64,000 bases of DNA from Duncaniella dubosii. Lineage in GTDB: Bacteria > Bacteroidota > Bacteroidia > Bacteroidales > Muribaculaceae. Made by a program: the position numbers and the translations under genes. Location: NCBI RefSeq assembly GCF_004803915.1, contig NZ_CP039396.1, positions 2,046,001-2,110,000 of the forward strand, in the 5' to 3' direction. Positions 35,596 through 44,159 of this stretch are shown here, one piece after another. The notes beneath the pieces are model-generated. The model did not search any database. It had not been told where the DNA came from and saw only the letters and a program-made list of their open reading frames with translations. Positions within the stretch are counted from its first letter, which is position 1. Each line of letters opens with the position of its first letter.

Positions 35596-35652
35596 GTTGC
35601 AGGACGTCTTGGTGGTCGTTATGACATTCCGGGATTGGATGCTGATTGGGTT

Positions 35653-35925
35653 TCAGTCAAACCATTCGGGGTTACTTTCGCTGAGTATTGCGACAAGTTC
35701 GTTGTCGGGCAGCTTCAAATCACTTTCGGAGGTATAGAAGAAGATTTCTTCATCGACACGCTCCGCTTCCTTGTCGGCGAAGCCGTTGCATTTGTCGGTG
35801 ATTGGATAAGGCATAAGTGCGTCAAGCAATTCCAGCCCACCGATGATAAGGCTCTCGCCCTCGTTGCTTGTCACGATACGGCAGGTATAGTCCGTGCCAT
35901 TGTAATTGATTTCGGTTGTCGTCAT
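35653..35925 (-). CDS. Small hypothetical element protein
   Basis: The ATG at 35925 gives 90 residues (MTTTEINYNGTDYTCRIVTSN), an acidic, beta-rich protein, last gene of the operon behind repeat copy 2. The longer frame adds an unlikely start. Unknown function. Confidence 0.6.
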   Translation of the reverse strand: MTTTEINYNGTDYTCRIVTSNEGESLIIGGLELLDALMPYPITDKCNGFADKEAERVDEEIFFYTSESDLKLPDNELVAILSESNPEWFD

Positions 35926-35984
35926 ATATCTTTCAGTTTTATGCACCCTGCTCTCCATGAGGATTGCAGGGTGCTGTTTATAAT

Positions 35985-36614
35985 TCAGTCTATATCAATC
36001 CCGATAAAATGTTCATCATCAATCAGGGCATAGTAATATCCGTTGGCACAGCCACGATACTCTTTACTGAAGCCTGCGGCAATATCTCCGGCTTTATAGT
36101 AGTTATAGTTATCGTCCTTTTGCTTGACCTCAATCCATAGGGAACCGTCATAACCACGGAAAGTGAATGTTCCGGAATTAAAGTTGCGCCGTTCTTTGAG
36201 AGCCTTTCTGAACTGTTCCACCACCCAATGGTTATATCTGGAGATAGCGTCAAGGGATATAATCTCTCCGTCGATGCGAGTGCCGGTGGTAAGGCGGTTC
36301 TCGTAGCAGTCCTTTGTCGGGTCAGCTTCAAGACACTTGCGAACAAATGCAGACGGAAAAGTTGCACGCGAGGCGTAACGTTGGAATTTGGCTACTATAT
36401 TCGTTGTCGGCTTTGTCACTTTGGAGATAGACAGCCAACATTTGATTTCGTTTGGCGGTATCGGATAGCCTCTCTTGCGAGAGCGTTTCGCAAACTCACA
36501 TACCTTACTTTCAGTGGAGAGGAACAAGCGTCGGCGTTGAGTGCCAAAGGGTGTGGTGATGTCGAAAACACCATGATTGCGATATAATATCGCTGACACA
36601 TCTTCGTATTTCAT
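35985..36614 (-). CDS. Hypothetical element protein
   Basis: A 209-residue soluble protein with no recognised motif. Part one is basic (RRRLFLSTESKVCEFAKRSRKRGYPIPP), part two is beta-rich and Tyr-rich (GTFTFRGYDGSLWIEVKQKDDNYNYY; GYYYALIDDEHFIGIDID). It belongs to the operon behind repeat copy 2. Confidence 0.62.
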   Translation of the reverse strand: MKYEDVSAILYRNHGVFDITTPFGTQRRRLFLSTESKVCEFAKRSRKRGYPIPPNEIKCWLSISKVTKPTTNIVAKFQRYASRATFPSAFVRKCLEADPTKDCYENRLTTGTRIDGEIISLDAISRYNHWVVEQFRKALKERRNFNSGTFTFRGYDGSLWIEVKQKDDNYNYYKAGDIAAGFSKEYRGCANGYYYALIDDEHFIGIDID

Positions 36615-36658
36615 ATCCGTGTGATTTGGATTGTCGTTTGACTTTCGTGAGATAATGG

Positions 36659-36895
36659 CTACAAGGTCATCACATGGCAGTCAGTAACCTCGGCAGGTAG
36701 CCCGAAAGCAGGAAAATGGGAGAAATATGGGTGGCACTCTCCCTCGGCTTCGGAAGCGGTGGTGACGGTCTGCACTTTGTTGTCGGCATACCACTTGTCA
36801 ATCATCGCAATTTCATCGTCAGTCAACCCTGTCGGGTCTCCATTGATTAGATAGCATAACGCCCATGTCGGGATAGGCTCGATAAAGAACTCCAT
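36659..36895 (-). CDS. Small acidic element protein
   Basis: A 78-residue acidic protein (IPTWALCYLINGDPTGLTDDEIAMIDKWY). The middle pattern NGDPTGLTDDE followed by an aromatic-rich helix recurs in small proteins of Bacteroidales mobile elements, but I cannot name the family with certainty. Confidence 0.6.
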   Translation of the reverse strand: MEFFIEPIPTWALCYLINGDPTGLTDDEIAMIDKWYADNKVQTVTTASEAEGECHPYFSHFPAFGLPAEVTDCHVMTL

Positions 36896-36906
36896 GACGA
36901 TATGTT

Positions 36907-37392
36907 TTAGTTGTGATACCCTAATATTGCCCCGATGTATAGTCTATCGCCCTTTTTCAGTCGGGCGATAATATCCATTAGGTCTGCGGAGCGTTCAGCC
37001 GTGCCTGCACCGCCGTAGAACTCGGTAACGAAAAGAGCGTCTGTTCCAAGCGGATTGATAATGGCTTTTTTCAGTTGCCCTATTGGTTCGTTCCATTTCA
37101 TCACGTTTGCAGGGGTAAGTTCGGCAGATATAGCCTTGATGTTGTCGAAATGGGATTTTCGCCATATTGCGAAGCCACCATTGTAGGTAAGGGTGCTTTC
37201 TTCGATGGACGTAAACATACCTTTCGGCAGTATATGTTCAAGAAGAAAGCGGATGTTGAACTTGCGTCCGTCCTCGGAGTTTTCGCACACATAGGATATA
37301 GAGGCGTTTTCTCCTACCACTATACGGTCGATGTTCAGATAGTCGTTTTCGGCTATCGGCTTGGTGCTGATTTGATAAATAGTGCTGTGCAT
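36907..37392 (-). CDS. Hypothetical element protein
   Basis: The ATG at 37392 (MHSTIYQISTKPIAENDYLN) gives 161 residues. The track-length frame above it overlaps the upstream gene and is not credible. Mixed alpha/beta with no known motif; the C-terminus is GDRLYIGAILGYHN. Confidence 0.6.
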   Translation of the reverse strand: MHSTIYQISTKPIAENDYLNIDRIVVGENASISYVCENSEDGRKFNIRFLLEHILPKGMFTSIEESTLTYNGGFAIWRKSHFDNIKAISAELTPANVMKWNEPIGQLKKAIINPLGTDALFVTEFYGGAGTAERSADLMDIIARLKKGDRLYIGAILGYHN

Positions 37393-37417
37393 AGTCTTTT
37401 GATGTTTGAGTGTCTTA

Positions 37418-37633
37418 CTACGGTTTAATTCTTGTGGTCTCGCCAATTTTTGTGTCAGGGTGAACCGGGAACTCCCAGTTTACTTCATCATCAGGTAATG
37501 TGGAATGTATGTCACCGCCTATAACCAATCCGCAGTGTTTTTCAACATACTCCCTTGCCTGTGCCGCGTTTTCAGCCTCTATGTCGAAGAAGCCACTGAA
37601 TATGTACTCTGTTCTGACTCTGAATTTTGCCAT
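37418..37633 (-). CDS. Small DpnD/PcfM-like protein
   Basis: 71 residues: an antiparallel strand followed by EAENAAQAREYVEKHCGL, the pattern of DpnD/PcfM-like small proteins. First gene downstream of repeat copy 2 on the minus strand, 12 bp from its edge. Confidence 0.5.
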   Translation of the reverse strand: MAKFRVRTEYIFSGFFDIEAENAAQAREYVEKHCGLVIGGDIHSTLPDDEVNWEFPVHPDTKIGETTRIKP

Positions 37634-37644
37634 TGTTTTTTTGT

Positions 37645-38226
37645 GTTTGAGTTAATTTTCTCCCTTTTGTTTGAAGCTCTTTGAGCTTCTCCGGCAGGGC
37701 TGGCCGTTTTTCGTGCAGTCCCACAACTGCGGCCATAAGGGAGGATAAGGCAAGTGTGTAGTCAGCGGCAAGCGAGGGATACCCATTTTTTCGGAATTGA
37801 GGGAGAAAAAATGTGGAGGCTCACGAGTGCGGACGCCGACCACAAGCACAGCGTCACTTGACGTTCCTCCCGGACGCAGTAACTTCGCACGCCAAAACGC
37901 CTGTCCCTGCCGAGGCTCAAAATCTTCAAGGGAAAGAACCGGCCACCGTTGACTTTTGCCGTTTCAAAGTGCCAGCCTTGAAGCGGCCACAGTCATCGTT
38001 TGCAGACTGGTATTCCAAAGAGAGGCGACAACGCGAGAGTCGTGCGAAGGCTTGCCCTCGCTTTGCTCTGGCGTTGTCGCCGCCTTCGGCTGAAGCCGGA
38101 CATCATATCCAAAATCAGAACTGCCCGAAGCTGAATCGGTGTGCAGCACGGAATCAGTCGGGCAACCGATAAACAGCACAAGGCGATGTGCCGTGCCTGT
38201 GGATCCGCGAGCCACTGACACGGCTT
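37645..38226 (-). repeat. Structured 580-bp repeat, copy 2 (operon leader)
   Basis: It is the same element as copy 1 at 32633, over nearly the whole length, with the hairpins kept (GGCGACAACGC/GCGTTGTCGCC; inner AGCGA stem; GGCTGAAGCC). The main differences lie in a loop-like stretch (37786-37812) that differs wholly between copies. It precedes the operon at 35653-37633. Confidence 0.75.
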
Positions 38227-38429
38227 ATCGCCTAATTCTCACATCATTTGGGAGCAAGCGGTGGTGATAAGGTTGTGTGAGGCAATACGCCCCGGCGCAC
38301 TGCCTCACGCTCCTGTCACCACGGCTGGCAAACCACTCGGCACCCATAGACGCCCGTAAAACGCACATTTATCAAATGCAAAGTGAATTATTTATAGGCT
38401 ATAATAGCCTTAATCCCAAATATTATTAT

Positions 38430-38437
38430 TAACTTTG
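38430..38437 (+). promoter_or_regulatory. Probable -7 box of the GLPGLI/receptor operon
   Basis: TAACTTTG within AAATATTATTATTAACTTTG, a context repeated almost base for base at 49857-49875 before another cargo island. The transcript would carry the structured leader below. Confidence 0.5.
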
Positions 38438-38487
38438 CGACTGATAGACTCCTGTCTGTCACGACATTTTGGAAAATAAGAAGCGTT

Positions 38488-38661
38488 ATGCTCATCTTGT
38501 TTGTTGAAAACGTAGGAAATTTTCAAAACGATGCAAGAGATAGCATAGTGGTTCTCACGCGTATAGCGTGGGCTGCTATTGTTACATCTGCATCAAAGGT
38601 TTCCTACGACCATCAACAAAGACGTGGCATAGTTGGCTCACGCTTCTTTATAGTAACTTAA
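38488..38661 (+). other. Structured leader with a 57-codon ORF
   Basis: An ORF (ATG 38488, stop 38661) lies over nested complementary segments: CGTAGGAAA (38509) with TTTCCTACG (about 38600), GATGCA with TGCATC, and CACGC-GTATA-GCGTG in the middle. This is a strong sign of RNA folding. It could be a regulatory leader, with or without translation of the short ORF. The lipoprotein gene starts 33 bp after the ORF. Confidence 0.45.
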
Positions 38662-38694
38662 CTCTCTATGAGCCACCGGGAGATTCTGGCATAT

Positions 38695-39417
38695 ATGAAA
38701 AAGATATTGCTCCCATTATCAGTTTTCGGTTCGATGTTGTTATCAGCGTGCAGCGATGACAATACGGTTTTCAACGAACCGTCGCCTATCCGCGCCTATG
38801 AGACTGATGCAGAAATACTGGCACAATTTGTTGATGTGGATAACGCCACAGGTGCGTTTTTCATCAATCCCGACAAGAAAATCACAGCTTCCGACTATGT
38901 AGTCAACCGTAGTCGTGAGGAGTTGATGATGGTAAGCACAATCAACCGGGATAAGTTCACGCGCGATATGGAAGCCGTCAATGGTATGCTCCGTGCAGTG
39001 AAACAATCGGGCAACTCAACGGCGATTATTTACTCAACATATTCTTCCGACAAACTTATTGAGGGAAGGATCACTGATACCTATGGAGTAACGAGGTCGG
39101 CGACACGTTCAATCAATGGCAATACACTCGCCCAAATGGTCGTGACTTCTGATCGAGATGACGCAAGACAGTTCTATGCACCCCGATATGTTACCATGAA
39201 TGTGTCTGCAAACAGTTCATCTAGATTCTACCTGTATCAGCTCTCTTTGGGTGACACTTCAAATCCTGATGCCGGAATATTGATAGTGGCCGGGGTGAAT
39301 ACGCCGCAACCATGCCATTCGTACATCATTAGCAATAATGGTAATTCCGATTGGCTTTCAGTCAAAGGCATGAATCTTGTCGGTGACGGAACGCTCTCCG
39401 TTTCATTTTCACAATGA
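38695..39417 (+). CDS. Lipoprotein, first gene of the GLPGLI/receptor operon
   Basis: The ATG at 38695 gives a proper lipoprotein signal (MKKILLPLSVFGSMLLSACSDD, lipid-attached Cys about residue 19). The longer frame from 38668 is less likely. The 240-residue protein is beta-rich after residue 100. Its stop overlaps the next start by 4 bp. No family recognised; it probably sits in the outer membrane beside the receptors. Confidence 0.7.
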   Translation: MKKILLPLSVFGSMLLSACSDDNTVFNEPSPIRAYETDAEILAQFVDVDNATGAFFINPDKKITASDYVVNRSREELMMVSTINRDKFTRDMEAVNGMLRAVKQSGNSTAIIYSTYSSDKLIEGRITDTYGVTRSATRSINGNTLAQMVVTSDRDDARQFYAPRYVTMNVSANSSSRFYLYQLSLGDTSNPDAGILIVAGVNTPQPCHSYIISNNGNSDWLSVKGMNLVGDGTLSVSFSQ

Positions 39418-39872
39418 AGGCGTTATTTATCTCTCTCTGCCTCTCCTTATTGATGATATTGTCGTCATGCGAAGGGCGAACCGGCTACCTTGATGAAGGT
39501 CAGCAGAACACTGTCGCTATGCTCACTGATGTGGAATGGCTTGTTGTGTATGTCGATTACAGTATTAGCAATGAACAGACATTTGATGATGAAACCAATA
39601 TCTATTCATTCGGCAGAGACACCAAGGGCTGGACTGCGACAGGCTCCCTGAAAGATCCGTCTATCAAGAAAGATGTCAGATATTTCCAATGGACTTTCAC
39701 CACGGAGAATTACGCTGTTATTTACATGGCCGGGAACTCCACAGATGGATACTGGATGATCGAGAAACTGACACCTGACGAACTATGGGTTGTAATTACG
39801 GCTTCTGATCCTGTTTTATATCCCAACCAGTATAAAACTTATTACAAACTCAAAGCCCGCAAAAGACAATGA
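39414..39872 (+). CDS. Small lipoprotein, lipocalin-like
   Basis: 152 residues with a lipobox (MILSSCEG). The mature part has a strand-rich pattern (EWLVVYVDY, GWTATGSLKDPS, YFQWTFTTENYAVIYMAG, ELWVVITASD) like a lipocalin-type barrel. It overlaps genes on both sides by 4 bp. Confidence 0.68.
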   Translation: MKALFISLCLSLLMILSSCEGRTGYLDEGQQNTVAMLTDVEWLVVYVDYSISNEQTFDDETNIYSFGRDTKGWTATGSLKDPSIKKDVRYFQWTFTTENYAVIYMAGNSTDGYWMIEKLTPDELWVVITASDPVLYPNQYKTYYKLKARKRQ

Positions 39873-40732
39873 ACCGACTTTCACTCATAATCACCATAAT
39901 TGCTTTCTTTGCCATGTTTGAGGTACAAGCAAAGAAGAAAGAGGAATATCCACGTGCCGAGATAAAGGTTGGCTACACCTACCACGAAACTTTCGTCAGA
40001 GGCTCGGATGGGATAATAAAACGTGATATTCCTTTTATCCTATTGGCGAGCAAAGAACATTCGAAGTTTTATAACGTAAAAACGGAGTTCAAGGATTCTC
40101 TTGAATCCACTCCACAAGGTAGAGCTATCAGCCATCAGCTCCTCAAAGATGCGCTCAAGAGATATACGGAGACTAAGGATGAAAGTGCGATGAATTCGTT
40201 AGTCTACCAAACATCTCTATATATTTTTCGTTCCGCAGCTGACAATCAAATGACTGTCTATGACAAGGCTGGCTCACTTGAACACGGGTATTATACGGAG
40301 CCTCTTGGCGATATTGTATGGGAAATTTCCGACTCAACAAAGACTGTGTTGGGCTATGATTGCGTGATGGCAACGGCAAACTATCATGGGCGGGATTGGA
40401 CGGCATGGTTCACTCCTGATATTCCTTTGCAGGAAGGGCCGTGGAAGTTGACCGGACTGCCGGGTTTGATACTCGAAGCAAGTGAATCCACCGGGCAACA
40501 TTCTTTCGTGGCTACCGGATTGGAGGCTTCTTATCAAGAGATGGTGCCTATTTATCCTTTTCGACAATATGACAAGATGTCTCGTGAGGAAATGTTGAGG
40601 CAACTGGCCAACTACCGTGACCATCATAACGCCATTGATGGAGCAGCTACCGGGATTCAATTCGGCACAGACCATATACGCACAGGCGAAGAAGTAAACA
40701 TAGATTTTCTTGAGACCGATTATCACGATTGA
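39869..40732 (+). CDS. GLPGLI family protein 1
   Basis: A secreted 287-residue protein with a signal peptide (about 1-21) and the family signature GPWKLTGLPGLILEA near residue 195. The preceding IVWEISDSTKTVLGYDCVMA...WTAWFTPDIPLQEGPWK is also typical. GLPGLI proteins are Bacteroidota envelope proteins of unknown function, often next to TonB-dependent receptors. Overlaps of 4 bp on both sides; the next gene is a paralogue. Confidence 0.88.
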   Translation: MNRLSLIITIIAFFAMFEVQAKKKEEYPRAEIKVGYTYHETFVRGSDGIIKRDIPFILLASKEHSKFYNVKTEFKDSLESTPQGRAISHQLLKDALKRYTETKDESAMNSLVYQTSLYIFRSAADNQMTVYDKAGSLEHGYYTEPLGDIVWEISDSTKTVLGYDCVMATANYHGRDWTAWFTPDIPLQEGPWKLTGLPGLILEASESTGQHSFVATGLEASYQEMVPIYPFRQYDKMSREEMLRQLANYRDHHNAIDGAATGIQFGTDHIRTGEEVNIDFLETDYHD

Positions 40733-41583
40733 ATATGAACAGACTGATATTTATACTGCTTTTGTGGGCTGCAATGACAGCATTTGCAAAAGATTATGTC
40801 AAGGATGCGGAGCCGGCTATCCTTGAAGTGCATTATACTCGTATTGAAGTTACCGATACGACAAAGCGTAATTCTCATTTCTTTAAGGATCCAGTAATGC
40901 TCAGAATCGGGAAAAACAAATCCGTTTTTTGCGGGACAAAGAGATTATGGCAGGATTCAATTATGGAATGTGACCTCGCGACTTTCTGGGCCATGGATCA
41001 GGCAAAAACCATGAGTGGCAAGCGCGATGATACACAATTGGCTTGTGGTCATTATTGGGGTTATATCTATAAGAATATTCCTAATGGCAAAGTTACTGAA
41101 CGTTGTTATTTCGATATGGAGCATTGGCAATATTCAGAAGATTGGGATAAACCCGAATGGGCAATAGGAAACAGCACAAAGACCATATTGGGTTACGAAT
41201 GTGTTGAAGCAACCACTGATTATCGTGGGCGAAAATGGACTGCCTGGTTCGCACCGGAGATTCCAATTCAGGAAGGTCCGTGGAAACTCTGTGGTTTGCC
41301 GGGGTTGATTCTTGAAGCACACGACGCCAATAATGAATATATTTTTGAAGCCAACGGCCTTGTGCAGAATCCCAATTCAGAAGTCGGGATTTTCACTTAT
41401 GATGATAAAACAGGCTACACTACAGTGAACCGCGACAAGTTTTTCAACAACTGGTGGAAATACTCAAACTCAAATTTTGCGGCGAAAATACAAGCAGCCT
41501 ATGGAGTTGGTTCAACCCCGACCAATGAGAAACAAATCGTCCATCACGACAAAGAGGAAACCAACTATCCTCACGACCTATGA
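40729..41583 (+). CDS. GLPGLI family protein 2
   Basis: 284 residues, signal peptide (LLLWAAMTAFA), signature GPWKLCGLPGLILEAHDANN, and STKTILGYECVEATTDYRGRKWTAWFAPEIPIQEG, nearly the same as in gene 1. The pair arose by duplication; they may bind related partners. Tightly coupled to the receptor gene (4-bp overlap). Confidence 0.88.
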   Translation: MNMNRLIFILLLWAAMTAFAKDYVKDAEPAILEVHYTRIEVTDTTKRNSHFFKDPVMLRIGKNKSVFCGTKRLWQDSIMECDLATFWAMDQAKTMSGKRDDTQLACGHYWGYIYKNIPNGKVTERCYFDMEHWQYSEDWDKPEWAIGNSTKTILGYECVEATTDYRGRKWTAWFAPEIPIQEGPWKLCGLPGLILEAHDANNEYIFEANGLVQNPNSEVGIFTYDDKTGYTTVNRDKFFNNWWKYSNSNFAAKIQAAYGVGSTPTNEKQIVHHDKEETNYPHDL

Positions 41584-44159
41584 ACCGACTGCTATTCATA
41601 ATCGCATTTGCATTGGCTGCGCTGAACGGTGTTGCACAGGTCAATGTGTCGGGTGTGGTCGTGGAGGAAGGTACAAATGAGCCGCTAACAGGAGCTTCTG
41701 TGATTCTACGCACTGCCGAGGGGAAAATAAAGAAGTATGCCACTTCTGATGCCAACGGCAAGTTTACAATCTCCACTTCTAAAATCAAGGGTTACACTCT
41801 CGATGTGTCGATGATGAGTTTTGCAAAGCAGACTGTAAAACTTGACAGCGTTCAGTTGCCAGTTACAATCGTCATGGAGGCTTCGGCAACAATGCTTAAA
41901 GAGGTTGCGGTGAAAGCCGACCGCATCCGTGAGCAAGGGGATACCATCACATACAATGTCGGGACTTTTGCACAAGCACAAGACCGGAGTATCGGCGATG
42001 TGCTGAAACGTATGCCAGGTATTGATGTGTCGAACTCCGGCAAAATCCAGTATCAGGGCGAGGACATCAACAAGTTCTACATAGAGGGTTCCGACCTGTT
42101 GGGTGGCAAATACGGAATAGCAACCAACGGAATAAATCATGATGATGTCGGCGCGGTCGAGGTTATGGAAAACCATCAGCCGATGCAGGTGCTGTCTGGT
42201 ATCAGTTTTTCCGATAAGGCTGCCATCAACCTAAAACTGAAGAACAAGGCGAAAGCCACATGGACTTTCCACGGCGACGCCGGAGGCGGTTACTCCTGGC
42301 AACCGGAGGGCGCGGTGTGGGACGGCGAACTATTCGCAATGGCAGTTATGCCCGGATTCCAGAACATCACCACATTCAAGACCAACAATATAGGCGAAGA
42401 CCTTTCGGCGAGTGCCACTGATTTCTTCGCAGCACGCCGAGCGACAGGACTGAGCCAATATGTAAGCGTTTCGCTCCCCGGAGTGCCAAACCTTAGCCGC
42501 AAACGCACGCTGTTCAATCGCTCGGCTTTGGTTTCAACAAACTCCCTGTGGAAAGTTAAAAATGGGGAGTTCAAGGCACAGGTTGATTACTCGTTCAACC
42601 GAGTCACGGCTCAGGCCGCTAATATAACAACATACTTTCTTGAAAGTGACGACCGTGTGATCACCGAAAACCGTGACGGCCGCGACCGCTCCCACACTCT
42701 CTCCGGCAAGTTCATCTATGAGGTCAATCAAAAAACAACATTCATCAACAACACCCTCTCTACAAACATTGACTGGGACGATGTGAGGCTCGGAGTGACC
42801 GGTTCGCTGCCAAATGAACAGTCGGCAAAATTGCCGGATTACTATGTCGCCAACAAATTCAAGATGATCAAACGGTTCAACGGCAAACACCTCATCACGT
42901 TCCAGAGCAACAACGAATGGGAGTCACTGCCGCAGACGCTCAATGTTTCATTGGACGGTAGTACCCTTAGCCAGCACATCGGCGACCATGCTTTCTATAC
43001 CCATGAGAGTGCCGCCTACGCTTTCTCGATAAAAGGCATAACAGTCAGCCTTGAAGGTGGAGTGAAAGGATATTTACGTTCACTTAATACCGAATTACCT
43101 GATATGCCTACCGAGCTGCCTGGCACAACGGAGAATGTACTCAACACAAACTATTTCACCGTTTATGCCACCCCGAAGTTTGAATATTGGGTGAAGCGGG
43201 TGAATTTCACTCTCAACGCCCCGGTCAGCTTCGCGCATTACACCTTTGACAAGGCTCTCGCCAACCGCTCGGAAGTATATTTCTCCCCATCGCTCAGCAT
43301 GAACTGGAAACCGAACAACCGCTTTTCTATGACGTTGCGAGGAGGTACCGGTCGCTCTCCTATGAATCTCAACATGATTCAGCCCGGCTACATCATGACC
43401 AACTACCGCACATTCAAGCAAGGCGTAGATGATTTCTACAACTCAACATCGCAGAATGTATCGGCAAGTTTCGCCTACAAGCACACTCGTCGCGGAGTGT
43501 TCGCCAACGCTATGGTAATGCAGTCGTGGTCGCATCTGCCGTACACAATGGCGCAACAGCTCTACGGCGATTATATCGTCTATTCTTATACCGATGCCAA
43601 AAGTGACGGACAAAATCTGTTGGCTATGGGCAGCGTTGGTAAGACTCTCGACTTTATGCGCGGATCTGCAAACGTCAACGGCTCATTCAACCGTGGCGAG
43701 TCGCATCTCTTCTCCGAAAGCAATGCCGTTAATTCGATAAGTCTCGGCTGGAGTGTAGGAGCAAAAATCAATGGCGCGCCGCTCCGTTGGCTCAGTTTTG
43801 ATTATCACATAGACTTCTCCAACAGCCAACTCCGGATGAACGGAGTCAAGAACTCATGGCTCAGTGGTATGGAAAACTCCTTGCTCATCAACATTATGCC
43901 TCACTCCAAATGGGAATGGCGCATAATGGGCGAGCACTACCGTAACGAACTCACCGAGGGTAAATATAAAAATGTGTTCCTGCTCGACACAAAGTTGGTT
44001 TATAAACTCAACAAGCGCATCGAACTCTCTGCGATGCTCAACAACATCTTCAACCAACGCACATACAATTACACAACCTACAGTCAGCTCTCCTCCTTCG
44101 AGTCGCAACGGTGGCTCCGCGGACGCGAACTGCTGTTCACAATCTCTTTAAGGAAATGA
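41580..44159 (+). CDS. TonB-dependent-receptor-like outer membrane protein with CarboxypepD_reg domain
   Basis: 859 residues: signal peptide ending GVAQ, a carboxypeptidase-regulatory-like beta domain (about 22-95, VSGVVVEEGTNEPLTGASVIL), a plug-like part (IGDVLKRMPGIDVSNSGKIQYQGEDINKFYIEGSDLLGG) and a long beta barrel. It ends in an aromatic-basic strand (RELLFTISLRK). It should form an outer-membrane channel or docking protein. The pairing with GLPGLI genes is typical of Bacteroidota; the ligand is unknown. Confidence 0.85.
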   Translation: MNRLLFIIAFALAALNGVAQVNVSGVVVEEGTNEPLTGASVILRTAEGKIKKYATSDANGKFTISTSKIKGYTLDVSMMSFAKQTVKLDSVQLPVTIVMEASATMLKEVAVKADRIREQGDTITYNVGTFAQAQDRSIGDVLKRMPGIDVSNSGKIQYQGEDINKFYIEGSDLLGGKYGIATNGINHDDVGAVEVMENHQPMQVLSGISFSDKAAINLKLKNKAKATWTFHGDAGGGYSWQPEGAVWDGELFAMAVMPGFQNITTFKTNNIGEDLSASATDFFAARRATGLSQYVSVSLPGVPNLSRKRTLFNRSALVSTNSLWKVKNGEFKAQVDYSFNRVTAQAANITTYFLESDDRVITENRDGRDRSHTLSGKFIYEVNQKTTFINNTLSTNIDWDDVRLGVTGSLPNEQSAKLPDYYVANKFKMIKRFNGKHLITFQSNNEWESLPQTLNVSLDGSTLSQHIGDHAFYTHESAAYAFSIKGITVSLEGGVKGYLRSLNTELPDMPTELPGTTENVLNTNYFTVYATPKFEYWVKRVNFTLNAPVSFAHYTFDKALANRSEVYFSPSLSMNWKPNNRFSMTLRGGTGRSPMNLNMIQPGYIMTNYRTFKQGVDDFYNSTSQNVSASFAYKHTRRGVFANAMVMQSWSHLPYTMAQQLYGDYIVYSYTDAKSDGQNLLAMGSVGKTLDFMRGSANVNGSFNRGESHLFSESNAVNSISLGWSVGAKINGAPLRWLSFDYHIDFSNSQLRMNGVKNSWLSGMENSLLINIMPHSKWEWRIMGEHYRNELTEGKYKNVFLLDTKLVYKLNKRIELSAMLNNIFNQRTYNYTTYSQLSSFESQRWLRGRELLFTISLRK

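Noticed and set aside
37813..38172. A 119-codon plus-strand frame in repeat copy 2, and a similar one in copy 1
   Set aside because: The frames differ in length and are not kept between the copies; the sequence shows stem pairing rather than codon pattern.
41706..42176. A 156-codon minus-strand frame
   Set aside because: Antisense shadow of the CarboxypepD_reg and plug part of the receptor gene.
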